DNA of 64,000 nt from contig JACEVL010000837.1 of NCBI GenBank assembly GCA_020284085.1, positions 1-64,000 on the forward strand. The letters are read 5' to 3'. Made by a program: the position numbers and the translations under genes. This document shows, piece by piece, positions 29,801-41,200 of this stretch. Every line of letters starts with the position of its first letter. Positions within the stretch are counted from its first letter, which is position 1. The stretch comes from Aporrectodea caliginosa. Taxonomy: Eukaryota > Annelida > Clitellata > Crassiclitellata > Lumbricidae. The notes below the pieces were generated by a model that was not told the DNA's origin, did not search any database, and worked only from the letters and a program-made list of their open reading frames with translations.

Positions 29801-32800
29801 ATGTTACAGTAGCTGCTCCGAAAGCGGAGGCCAAGGCTGACGTCAAGATTCCAAAGGTGGAAGCCAGCGGAGAAGCGAGCCTTCCAAAGGCTGAGGCCAA
29901 AGCTCAAGTCAAGCCACCTAAGGTTCGTGGAGCATGTTGTGGAGCATCAGATGTCAAAGTCTCAGGTCCGCATGCCACTGCGACTTCCCCGGAAGCCAAA
30001 TCTAAATCATCGTGCTGTCTCTGCTGTGGGCAGTCTTCGGTCAAAGCCAGCGTTCCAAGCCCTAGCATTAGACACGAGACAGGTGGTAAGATTGACGCTG
30101 ATGTAGACACATCAGTCCACGCAACCATCCCGAAACCAAAGGCCGATGTCCACGTCGCAGCCGCCACCCCTCGCGTCACCATCAACGAGGAACCTAAGGC
30201 TGATTTGCATGCCTCACCACCACGCGTTGCTGCAACAGCACGCACTCCTAAAACTAGCGGAAAGTGCTGCACCTGCTGCTCAGCGTCAGCCGTAAAGACC
30301 ATAGATGTGAGCGGACCACGAGCAACAGTTGCTCACGAGCAGAAAGCGGAAATCCACGCCACTGCAGATACCCCTCGAGTGGAGGCATCTGTTCAGCCGC
30401 CCAAGGCAGAAGTTCGTGCTTCCGCTGCCGCCCCAAAGGTCAGTACACCAAAGAGCTCTTCTAAGTGCGGATCAGGTGGTTTGTGCTGCGGAAAGTCAGC
30501 TGTTGGAGTCATTAATGCCTCAGCTCCACACATAGCTGCTCCCAAATTTAACGCTGGCGGCCTCTGCTGTGATGTTGTGCACCACTGATGCCCTTGCACC
30601 TCTTCCATGCTTGACACCGATTCCACATACACCATTTAAAGCAGGAGGCATATGCTGTTCGGAATCGGCTGTTGATGCTCTGTCACCTCTTCCACGTGCG
30701 ACTCTGGGAAGGTGTAATCCAGGATGTAAATCATGTAAATCAGGAGGCATATGCTGTGCAGCATCAGATGTTAAAGTCGTCGGCCCAAGTGCCTCAGCTG
30801 GCATCAATGCGCCTCATGCAGCACTTCATGTCGATGGTCCAGACGCTCACATTGCTGGTCCAAGAGCAGAAGCCACCATAAAGACGCCCAACGTCAACGT
30901 GAAGCCACTGAAAGCAGAAGCCAACATCAACACTCCCAATCTCAAGGTGAAACCAGTGAACGCTGAAGCTAACATCAATGCACCTCATGCATCTGTTGAT
31001 GCAGATGTTCCGAACGTTGACATTTCTGGACCAAATGCAGAAGTCAATGCTACAGCAACCGCAAAACGCAAGCCCTGTAAAGCAGGTGGAATGTGTTGTG
31101 GCAGCTCAGACGTGGCAACTATCAACACAACAGGTACAGGATCCGGAAACGTCAAGTCTAAAACTTGCAAACCACTTTGTGCATGTTGTGGCGTCAATCC
31201 AAAAGCTAGCGTCAATGTGCCTCATGCAACCGCTGATATTGATGTTCCTGACGCTCACATTTCTGGACCTGTTGTTAGTCCAAGAGCAGAAGCCAATATT
31301 AAGACTCCTAGCGTCAACGTGAAGCCAGTGAAAGTAGAAGCCAATGTCAAAACTCCCAATGTGAAGATAAAACCAGTGAAAGCTGAAGCTAATATCAATG
31401 CACCTGATGCAGCTGTTGATGTAAAAGTTCCGAATGTTCAAGTTTCTGGACATGGTGTTCCAAAAGCAGAAGCCAATATCAAACCTTCCAAGCTCAAGGT
31501 GAAGCCACTGAAAGCAGAAGCTAACATTGATGCACCTGATGCAGCTCTTAATGTAGATGCTCCAGAAGCACACATTTCTGGACCTGGTATTCCAAAAGCA
31601 GAAGCCAATATCAAAGCTCCCAACCTGAAAGTGAAGCCGTTGAAAGCTGATGCTGTCATCAAGGCACCTGATGCAGCTGTTAATGTAGATGCTCCAGAAG
31701 CACACATTTCTGGACCTGGTATTCCAAAAGCAGAAGCCAATATCAAAGCTCCCAACCTGAAAGTGAAGCCGTTGAAAGCTGATGCTGTCATCAAGGCACC
31801 TGATGCATCTGTTAATGTAGATGCTCCAGAGGCACACATTTCAGGACCAACAATTCCAAGTGCAGAAGCCAATATCAAAACTCCCACCCTCAAGGTAAAG
31901 CCGTTGAAAGCAGAAGCTAACATAAATGCACCTAATGCAGCTGTTGACATTAATGGACCAAATGCTCCTGCAGCAGAAGTAAATCTTAAAGCTCCAAATC
32001 TGAACGTGAAGCCGTTGAAAGCAGAAGCTAACATCAATGCACCCGATGCCAATGTTGATGTCAACGCGAAACCAGTTAAAGCCGAAGCAAGTCTGAACGC
32101 GTCGAACTCTGCTGGCATAAACGTGAACACACCGACTGTGAACGTGTCTCCAGTAAGTGCAGAAGCAAATTCCAAAGCCCCCAAAGCGGTCACAGTCAAC
32201 GTAAAGCCGACGAATGTCAACGTGAACGGTCCAAAGGCGGAAGTTCAAGCGAACTCTCCCAGAATCAACGTAAAGCCTAAACCAATTGAAGCTGACAACA
32301 CTGTGAGTGTAAGGCCAAAGACGTATTGGAGCTCCTTATTAAAGGCCAGGAAGCCCACTTTCGCCGACCTCCGCATCGACGCTCCGCATGCCGCCTATTT
32401 GGCCCCATATCTCCACTTTCGAAAGCCAATGCGCACCGATGCGGACTTCAAGGTTTCCGGAGGAGCTCTACCTCGTCTGGATGCGGGCTACTACGGTCCT
32501 TCGTCGAAGTTCAGAAGTTCAGAGCAGGCACAGGGGCAGGCGCAGGGGTAGGGGTAGGGGGGTAGGGGTAGGTGCAGGCAGTAACCAGCAGGCTACGCTG
32601 TCTTTCCCTCGGCTGGAAACGGGAGGAGTGGGGGCGTCTGGCAGTATAGCTCCGAGACGAATAGGCGCTGAAGTTCCGCCACCAACGTTCAACTTCCGCG
32701 ATGAATATCAGGCGTCGGCAACAGCACAAACTCCCAGACTGGTATGTATAGAAAGGCCTATACACTTGTAGGTTTCAAATTAATCTAAAATAGAAGTCAT

Positions 32801-33687
32801 GTTTTAATCGGATGTATTGTTAGATTTATTTCCAACGTATTGTTCATAATTGAGCACATGAGAAAAGCTAGCCGAAGCTAACACCAATGCACCTCATAAG
32901 CTGTTGGTGTAGATGTTCAAGAAGCGCATATTTCTGGACCAGCTATTCCAAAAGCAGAAGTCAATATTAAAACTCTAAACATCAGTGTAAAGCCAGTGAA
33001 AGCTGAAGCTAACATCAATACACCTCATATAGCTGTTGGTGTAGATGTTCATGAAGCACATTTTCTGGCCCTGCTATTCCAAAAGCAGACGCCAATTTTA
33101 AACTCCAGACCTCAGTGCAAAGTCAGTTAAAGCAGAAGCTAACATCAATGCATCTCGTTCATTGATTCATTCATTCCAAAGATTTATATAGCGCCCCTTC
33201 AAGGTTGTCATTGACCTGTAGGCCTATATACACCTTCGGCATATTTGCCATAGCCTAAGCAGTTGTTTTATTAAAACCTTAATCCTGTCTATTATGGTTT
33301 TAGTGTTTAAGTTGTCAAAAAAGAGCCGGGGGTCGAACATTTAACAGATTAGGCCCCTACCCAAAAAACGAACGCAGGCCAATTGTCACCACGACCTAAA
33401 GTAACGAGACAGTTTACCATTGGACCCCAGTTGGTAAACAACGTTTGGTAAACATAATTGGTAGAGTGACGGTCAACACTTTAACCACGAGTGTACTAAA
33501 AGCGACTGGGAAACCAAGAAATGCAGCTGGTCGTTGAAGTGTTAAACATGGAACTGTGCCTTTGTTTCAGACAAGTAACTCGCAGTTGCTCTCGGCTGAT
33601 GGACGATCTGGAGGAGCAAATCTTTCGTACAACGTTTCTGCATCCTCCGGAAGTCAACAGGGACCTCTCAAACTTGGGGCTTTCTAA
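26821..33687 (+). CDS. Gene 1: giant tandem-repeat, Cys-Cys-module protein (unrecognised; AHNAK-like composition)
   Basis: The coding region runs from ATG 26821, 15 bases after an acceptor-like TTTTTCAG, through one exon of about 5.9 kb to a donor at 32741 (CTG, then GTATGT). A last exon follows at 33571-33687 after TTTGTTTCAG and ends GPLKLGAF. Both splice in phase 0. The N-terminal part is acidic and Ser/Pro-rich. From about codon 120 to 680 there are repeats of a 29-aa unit (KADIDTPKIESKGGINLPKA-type). Codons of about 735-1320 carry some sixteen modules around GGLCCGKSAV. Then come 44-aa repeats (KVKPLKAEANI, ISGPGIP) and a unique C-terminus with PTFADLRIDAP. Two frame breaks interrupt it, at about 30577 (+1 relative to an internal duplicate) and in a TAGGGG-like run at 32535-32575. 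Composition recalls AHNAK or desmoyokin, but homology is unproved. Sequence and promoter context suggest a structural, perhaps ciliary, protein. Confidence 0.75.
27440..28560 (+). repeat. 87-bp coding tandem repeat array of gene 1
   Basis: Units of 29 codons, with KAGISLP, KADVKADIDTP and KIESKGGINLP as sub-blocks. About six units between 28020 and 28530 are nearly identical at the DNA level, with earlier ones more diverged, showing recent expansion or homogenisation. The reverse strand is open through the whole array, which yields a false 500-codon antisense frame. Confidence 0.95.
29300..30800 (+). repeat. Internal duplication of the Cys-module block in gene 1
   Basis: The segment of about 480 bp at 29310-29790 is repeated nearly exactly at 30315-30795 (ATVAHEQKAEIHATADTPRV through GGICCAASDVKV). 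The first copy reads GATGTTTGTACCACTGAT; the second reads GATGTTGTGCACCACTGAT, one base longer, which causes the stop at 30588. Confidence 0.92.
31440..31900 (+). repeat. 132-bp coding tandem repeats of gene 1
   Basis: 44-codon units (KAEANIKAPNLKVKPLKA, DAAVNVDAPEAHISGPGIP). Two units at 31560-31830 are nearly identical; flanking ones are diverged from 30830 to 32050. Confidence 0.92.
32868..33165 (+). pseudogene. Decayed copies of gene 1 coding repeats inside its last intron
   Basis: Between the donor at 32741 and the last exon at 33571, DNA still resembles the 132-bp coding repeats (GAAGCTAACATCAAT, GATGTTCAAGAAGCGCATAT, ATTTCTGGACCAGCTATTCC, CCAAAAGCAGAAG). Stops and indels break every frame. 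This is former coding sequence or a dispersed duplicate that no longer codes. A LINE tail follows at 33165-33200. Confidence 0.88.
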
Positions 33688-35824
33688 CGCGACTAATTAG
33701 AATTGCATTGTCGACAAAGCTATTCGAACTTGGATTCAGACTTTCGATCGCTAGAAAGCTGGAACAGCCTCTACGTTTGCATTTTAAAACATTTCATTTT
33801 TAAATGATTTTGTATTTCAAGGATAAAGAGGATTTTTTGTTTCATTTAGTTGTCGACATTTTAACTTCCTTTAGCCTATCTGTATGATTTTTTGCCGATG
33901 CAGGAGTGTGGCCTATTACAAATGCAAAACACTTTCATGCAATGTATTATAGTTTAAAGTAATGCGACGGAGAATTTTGCTAAGGGCTTCTTCGAGACAT
34001 TTACTCTGTGTAAAATGACGCGGTTGTGTTTTCGATTCAGTGAAGAAAAATGTTTAAGGGTTAGAACAAGCAAAGACCATTTTAAGATCAATTCGTTGCA
34101 ATATGTGTTTGTGAACTTATTTTCTGTTCTATATTTTGACCTGAGAAAAGCACTGGACTATAGTGGCCCTTTGATGCAGAGAAAGGCCTGTCGCTTGTCT
34201 CAAAACAAGGCAAGCATGTCGTTAAATCTCTTAGCAGAGTGCGTTTTGTGGTTGGCACCATCGTGATCCTAATCGTAATCTCAGAATTTCTAAATTGCTA
34301 ATCATCATGGGAGATGCAACTTTTAAGGTAATTCTTAGTGCATGGTTAAAAGTCCAAGCGGGGCAAGAGGGGAGACAGCGTAGAGCTAAGGAGAAAGCCT
34401 ATGGAGGAAAATGTTTGGGGACAATGCATCTGGGGATATTCCCTCCTCCCTACAAATCGTAGCGCGAATATGTGTCGTCATTAACTAAGTCTGCTCACTC
34501 TTTAGCATCTAGCATTCTTCGTTTTACTCTGTAGGTTATAGCCTGGTTTGCTAAAGTCAAATCACGGGAGCAGCCGGTATGAAATGTTGTTGAATTTTCT
34601 CGATGTTTTGGACAAATTTGTTGGTTTTCACAAATAAATAATTGAGCTTACTATCTATATTTTCCGAGTCTGCTAATTTTATAGTTTTGTTCGCTGACAG
34701 ATTAGTGTGTTTTTTGTTTCTCACTACGACTGAGAATGACCTACTTTCGCCATAAAATTGTTTCTCACTTATACCGAGATAAGCTCTTTGAAGCTAATTT
34801 TTAGAATAAATTAACGTGCCACCTATGTAGTTGGACTAGTAGGAGGCCTGTATTATACATTGGATCAGAAGAGGCTGATGGTCATTTATAGGCCATAATG
34901 GGCCCACTGTGGGCCAATTGTCCGCGGCTGTCTGAGCAGACGAATTGCTGTTGTATGCATGAATGTAAATCTTGCACACGTACGGATTGCATGTATTTAT
35001 GCATGTAGATCTACGTATGTGTGTGTGCATGCATGTACGTAAAATATATACATATATTTCTAATAAAATAAAAAAGAAAGACGTTTTGTGATTTACATGT
35101 GATAGACATGCTACAGATTAAAAAAACGACATCTTCTTATATTGCAGCACTATGACTATGTTTTTATTTTTACAAATTTGGACAAATCAAACCTTGCCGA
35201 ATGTCAGTAATCGTAATCGTAATCATGAGCTCCAAATTGCTAAGGCGCCGCTCTAAAACTAAGTGCAAGGCACCATCTTATTCACGAGCGCAGTAGGTTA
35301 TTACACACAAATCCCCAGCTACTAAACACATAAGTCAATACGCCAATCAAGCAATCATGCCTATGACTGACTTATTTCGACTCACGTTGACTCAAATTGA
35401 CTCGCTTTGATTACTGACTCATATTAATGAGTCTTTAAGGCCTGCGTCGGTTGATTTAATTAATAAAATGATACTATGCTACTCTTACATATAATTACAG
35501 TTATATTCATTCATTCATTCATTCAGAGAATTTACATAGCGCCTCTTCAAGAGACCTGCTCAGAGGCGCTCCAGCCACGGCTAAAAATTGTGATTTGAGA
35601 GACTTTGAGACTTGGCAGATACATTTTGCGTGTCAACGGCCATCGACCTTGAGTAGGCCTATTCTGCAATGGCGCTACAGAAGTTCCCTGATTGATTAAG
35701 ATTAGAGGAGATTAGATTAGATTAGAAGCTGCGTTGAGTCCTACCATGGGCAAAAAACTGAACTAACCTTGGTAGTGACTGCTTGGAAGAAACTTTCATA
35801 AAATGTGTGCTCTAGATTTTGAAG

Positions 35825-35829
35825 TAGAT

Positions 35830-35866
<37 letters not shown>

Positions 35867-35883
35867 TTTGTTGTTGTTGCTGC

Positions 35884-35914
<31 letters not shown>

Positions 35915-36011
35915 TTTTTTTATGCCCCGAGGTATACAGGATCCCTCAGGGACTTAGAGATTACTATATGATGTAATTTGTCTGGAGATGACCCTACTAT
36001 TATTGGTTGGC

Positions 36012-36075
<64 letters not shown>
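35825..36075. repeat. Trinucleotide arrays (ACT, CTG, ATT)
   Basis: Short ACT and CTG/TTG runs lead into two ATT runs separated by about 90 bases of unique sequence. Confidence 0.95.
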
Positions 36076-36504
36076 TTAAAATTGAATTTCATTATCTAAT
36101 ATGGAGTTATGGCCTTTCTCTCTATATTTTTATTTATATGATAACTTATTTTGCCAAATCGCCCGACCATGCTCTAAGAATTGACACCGGTTAAAGCGCG
36201 AACTGGAATAAATAACGTAAAATTGCACCGGACTTTCAGAGTTTATTCAATCTCAATCTCTGTCCACAGATTACTTACTGTTTGTTTGCACCGTTCAGAG
36301 ATTCTACATCAAAACAATACAAAATCAATATAATATATAGCGCTCTGCGACGTTTTCACTGCGCTGTCCGCTGGGTCTATGGTGGGGAAAACACAGCTTC
36401 TGTTCAAAATACGTTAAGTTCAAGTATATCCAGACTCGAAGAATCAAAAACAAAGTCAGTCAACCGTACAGTTGTTACGACAAACAAGAAGCGATGTGTA
36501 AATA

Positions 36505-36800
36505 TATCTGTCTGTCTGTCTGTCTGTCTGTGAGTGTGCATGCATGTACACTTGTCTGTCTATCTGTCTGCCTGCATGCAAGCAAGTATGTATGCATGTA
36601 TGTATGTATGTATCTATGTATGCATGTATGTCTATATGTATGTGTGTGTATGTATGTGTGCAAGCATATGTGTCACTGTATGTTTGTGTGTACGTATAGG
36701 CGTATATTCTTTTATATATACGTATGCATGCATGTCTGTACGCATGTCTGTATGTATGTTTGTATGTATGGTATGTATGTATGTATGCATGTATGAACCG
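36505..36800. repeat. TCTG and ATGT tetranucleotide array
   Basis: Degenerate tetranucleotide array. All Tyr/Val/Cys or His/Thr reading frames across it are artefacts. Confidence 0.95.
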
Positions 36801-36902
36801 CTTCTTGTTTGCTGGGTGACAACGGCACAAGAGAACCTGCCACCACCCTGCTGTACACTAGTAGGGCACCTGTTTGCAATTGCGTCTTGACGGTGTCACG
36901 TC

Positions 36903-37006
36903 TCTGCCTAGCAACCAACGTTCGTCTTCTTCGGGTAGATGTGGGATTATTTTGCTGAAAGTTTACTGCAGTTTACTTAGCGTGTTTCTGTCGATCCCAT
37001 AGCAAC
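36903..37006 (+). promoter_or_regulatory. X-box-like RFX sites upstream of gene 2
   Basis: GATCCCATAGCAAC at 36993-37006 differs from the relaxed X-box pattern at one position. TCTGCCTAGCAAC at 36903-36915 keeps the AGCAAC half with a one-base spacer. A donor-like ACG followed by GTAAGT at 37111 may end a noncoding first exon. Confidence 0.4.
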
Positions 37007-38109
37007 CGAGAGTTAAGAAGCGTAGGCCGCCTTCTGCTGTTGGATACGCTAGCAGTAGTTTTTTCTGGACTTGTATGGATGAGCGACTTTGGAAGTAGCT
37101 TTGAAACTACGGTAAGTTCCCTATTGTTACTATGATTGTATATGATTGTATCTAGAAATTTAAATAGCACCACTACAAAAGAAACTACTTTTGAAATTAT
37201 GTTGCGACACTGTAAAGAATCTGATCTGTAGCCTATAATCCAACTTAAGCAACACTAAAGGTAATTAAGAATAGAAAGTTAGTCAGTAGTCAAGGAATGC
37301 CTACAATGCAGACTCGAAATATTGCTGTTAAAGCAACCGAGAGTTTCCTATTACCAATCAATTCAGGTTTAGATTCCAAATTCTTGATATGAATTCGCTG
37401 GCTGGGCTCTTTGTCTTTGCGGGAGCCACTAGCGGTATATTTTCTAGTCGTCTGAGCTGTATTTCTCTCCCTATGAACTTTTCTAGTTAGGCCTATCTTG
37501 TCATTATTTTATTACTGATGAACTGTTTTCAGTTGTTTGAACATTGTTTGCTTGTTGGCGAATTTGTTGTTCCTAATGAGCTTTAAAACCATCGAGGCTA
37601 GCGCAGGGTAACGCTTTTGCGAGGTAGCCTACACAACCTGCACTATAATTAAACTCTCTAGATTTAGTCGTTCATCTGAGGCCAATCATTTCAAACATTT
37701 CTTATTGCTTAGGGTTTCTATCGCTCTGGAAGCTGTGGTCTTGGGATTCCAGATGCCGGTGCTTATAAAATGAGCACCCTATTCTTAAATCCCAGGGTTT
37801 GTATAATTATAATGATAGGTACTTGCTATTTTAATAACACCTTTTAAGAACCCCATGAAGGTGCTAAAACTGGCATTCTACCAGATCTAACCAGGTACAA
37901 TTTGTTACTCATTTTTAAAAATAGTTCTTGAGGTATGTGGCGGAATACTCCTATTTCATGAATGCTTACTGTGAATCTTTCAGATACTACCATCCGCTTC
38001 GCTATGACTATTATTCTTTTGTAACGGAAGTCTGCCAGTAGATACATTGTCACTGCTGTTGCAATACCGATTAATAAAGCAGAATAATCATCTGAATCAT
38101 GTTCAGCCC

Positions 38110-38297
38110 AAAAGGTGACTGCTGGCGTTAGTGCTGGTTCGCCAAGGGCTGAGATCAATACGGGTACTGACTCCGCACAATGAGGTCAGTCCAAGAATTG
38201 AAAGTTCAAGAGTTGAAGTAAAGTAAATCCTATCAAAAGTGGAAGTCAACATCGGATACAACCACACCCAGGGCTAATTACAACAGACGTCAAAATA
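38110..38297 (+). other. Possible degraded coding-repeat sequence upstream of gene 2
   Basis: Plus-strand reading gives pieces such as KVTAGVSAGSPRAEINTG and SPRIESSRVEVK before stops, resembling the repeat style of genes 1 and 2. No intact frame leads into the gene 2 ATG. This may be decayed 5' coding sequence or chance. Confidence 0.35.
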
Positions 38298-41200
38298 ATG
38301 GACGTAAATTGGAATTCTCCTCGACCTACGGCAGACGTGAATGCTGTCAGACATCGACCTAGGCTGGAGTCTGACGTGAACGCGAATCCTCCAAGACTGG
38401 AACTCAATTCAAGAGTCTCTCGTCCAAGAGCCGAAGTAGACTCCTCTTGGAGTCCTCATAGGAGTGAGTCTGATCTCAAGCCGCGACGACCGCACGGCCA
38501 GGTACAAGTGGATCCCATAGATCTCCATGACTTGTCCGACAACGATCAGCCATCATTCGAAGCGGACCGTCCTCGCCAGCCGCAGTGGGAGTCGGCAGAG
38601 GAAGTGGACAGAAAGAAGCCGAGGAAACGAGTCGACCCCAGTAACGTTGACTACGAGAAGATCTATCCGAAGGACAAGGACCTCGCCAACTACGAATTGA
38701 CGCCGCAGAACAACCTCTGGACGAAGGCCAAGAACGAAGGAGGAAGAGGCAAGCCTGGACAACCCAGAGACGATCGCCACACAAACTGGACGGAGAAAAT
38801 GCGGAAGTACCATGGGACCGCACACACTCCAAAGCTTCATCAGTACAACACTGCATATACGTACAGGTGCCATTCACCCTACAGACTAACGTACTTGAAC
38901 TCGAAGGGGTTTTCGCACACCATAGATAAACCCAAAGGCGTTGCTGCATCGAGACCGTATAGCGGCAGCAACGGTCGTCTTGGTGATCCTGGTCATGCCA
39001 GAATCCAGAGCAATGGAAGAAGAAAGCGTGATGCAGTTGATGCGGTCAAGCCTCAACCTCGAGTGGAATCTCCTGAGGAGCTGCGCGTGGACACCTATTC
39101 TCCAGATCATTACCTGGACACCCCGAGGGCCACCATTCACGCTCCTAACCCAGTCAGGCCTAGGGCTGCTGTAACGGTTGAGCCACCGTCAAGACCTGCC
39201 CTAACCATGCACCGTCAAAGTCCTGAGTTGTACGACGATGTACCTCTCCACTCTCCAGATTATCACCTGGACACCCCGAGGGCCAACATTCACGCTCCCA
39301 CTCCAGTCAAGCCTAGGGCTGGCGTTGGTGGTCAACCATCGACAAGGCGAAGACCGACCTTTACCATCCGTCCACCGAACTTCCGCGTTCCCCAACCCAA
39401 GGTTCCAATTTCAAACTTACGAGTCAATGCTCGAAAACCAAAATTCAATACAAGTATTAGAAAGCCAGTCTCTCCGACAGTTCAGGTCCAAGGACCCCGT
39501 AAAAGTCCAGAGTTGCATGTGCCCGATGAATCTCTCCACACTCCAGATCATCACCTGGACACCCCGAGGGCCACCATTCACGCCCCGAATCCAGCCAAGC
39601 CTAGGGCTGGTTTTAACATTCATCCACCGAACTTCAGCGTTCCCAAGCCTCAAGTCCCATTATCAAACTTACAAGTCAATGCTCGAAACCCTAAATTGAA
39701 TACAGGAATTAGAAAGTCAGTCACTCCGACAGTTCAGGTCCAAGGACCCCGTCAAAGTCCAGAGCTGTACGCCGATGAATCTCTCCACTCTCCAGATTAT
39801 GACCTGGACACCCCGAGGGCCAACATTCACGCTCCCAATCCAGCAAAGCCTAGGGCTGGTTTTAACATTCATCCACCGAACTTCAGCGTTCCCAAACCTC
39901 AAGTCCCAATATCAAACTTCCGACACAATGCTCCAAACCTAAACTTCAATGCAGGTGCTACAAAGCCAGTCGCTCCGACAGTTCAAGTCCAAGGACCCCA
40001 AGGACCCCACGGACCCCGTCAAAGTCCAGAGCTGCACGCCGATGTACCTGCCCCGCACGTCCAAGCTACTGCAAGCCCCAGGAAGCGTCGGACCAGAAAG
40101 CGGGGCTGCTGTGCCTGTGGCTCAGATTCACATGTTGATGATGCCTCAGTTGAGCCACCACGAGCATACGCTCGGGTTGATACTCCACCACTGATGCCAG
40201 ATGCTAGACTTGATCGCTACGATCCGCCTCGGGGGTTCTTTCGGGTTGATACTCCACCTCTTACCCCAGATGCTAGACTTAATCTCCAGAAGCCGCCTCG
40301 GGCGTCCGTTCGGGCTGATACCCCACCTCTGACCCCAGATGCAAGACTTGATCCCCAAGAGTCGCCTCGGGCGTACGGTCGGGTTGATACTCCACCCAAG
40401 CTCCCAGGTTTTAAACTTAATCGCGACGATCCAAACCACATGTACTATGAGCTGGAGACGGAGAGCCCGAGACTTTCACCAGCCGTGGAACTTGACACTC
40501 CCACGTATTCAATTAAACCTCCTCCTCCAGTGCATCTCAAAGGTAACTCTCCCAGACGACTCCCAGCAATCAAGCATCAGATCGCCGCTCCCACGGCCAG
40601 AGTCTCGGCTCCAAAATCCGTTGCAAAGCCTACGCTCAAAGTCGTAAAGCCTAGCGTCCACGTTGTCAAACCAAAAGCAGAGTTTCGTGTCCAGACTCCT
40701 AAACTAAACCTGAGGGCGGCTCCGAAACTTAAACCGATTAACACACGCAAGCCGAACGTCCCAGTCAGGAGTCCTAACTTCAGCGCTCCCAAACCTAAGG
40801 TCCAGGTTTCAAACCCCAGAGTCACTGCTCCAAAACCCACCCTCAACGTAGGTGTTAAAAAGCCGGTAGCTCCGACAGCAAAGGTCCAAGGACCCCGAAT
40901 TAAAGTAAAAGAACCAGAAGTCCCGAAAGCCGAGATTAACGTAGAGGCACCGAAGCCTAAAATCCAGGCAGATGTGGGCATTGGTGCACCTAAGCCAAAA
41001 GTCCAGGCAGATGTGGGCATTGGTGTACCGAAGCCCAAGCCAGTTAAAACTTCGTCCATCAATCTACGACGTCCAGAACGCGTCAAGCCTAAGATCACAA
41101 CTCCCCGCCTGGCGCCAAAGGTGGACGTTTACACTCCGAAACCAATTGCCAATCCAACTTTTGCTGACCTGCAAATCAATGCGCCTAAGCTAAACCCAAT

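Larger units (their letters stand above)
33688..36902. other. Intergenic sequence between gene 1 and gene 2
   Basis: No gene is supported. It contains a LINE tail relic at 35510-35575 (minus strand), ATT/CTG trinucleotide arrays at 35825-36075 and an ATGT/TCTG array at 36505-36800. Possible polyadenylation signals AATAAA for gene 1 occur near 34625. Confidence 0.55.

Noticed and set aside
36456..36890. Possible CRISPR-like or coding array in tetranucleotide repeats
   Set aside because: Simple ATGT microsatellite without spacers; eukaryotic context.
37844..38158. 104-codon antisense frame upstream of gene 2
   Set aside because: Overlaps repeat-like sense sequence and has no recognisable protein features.
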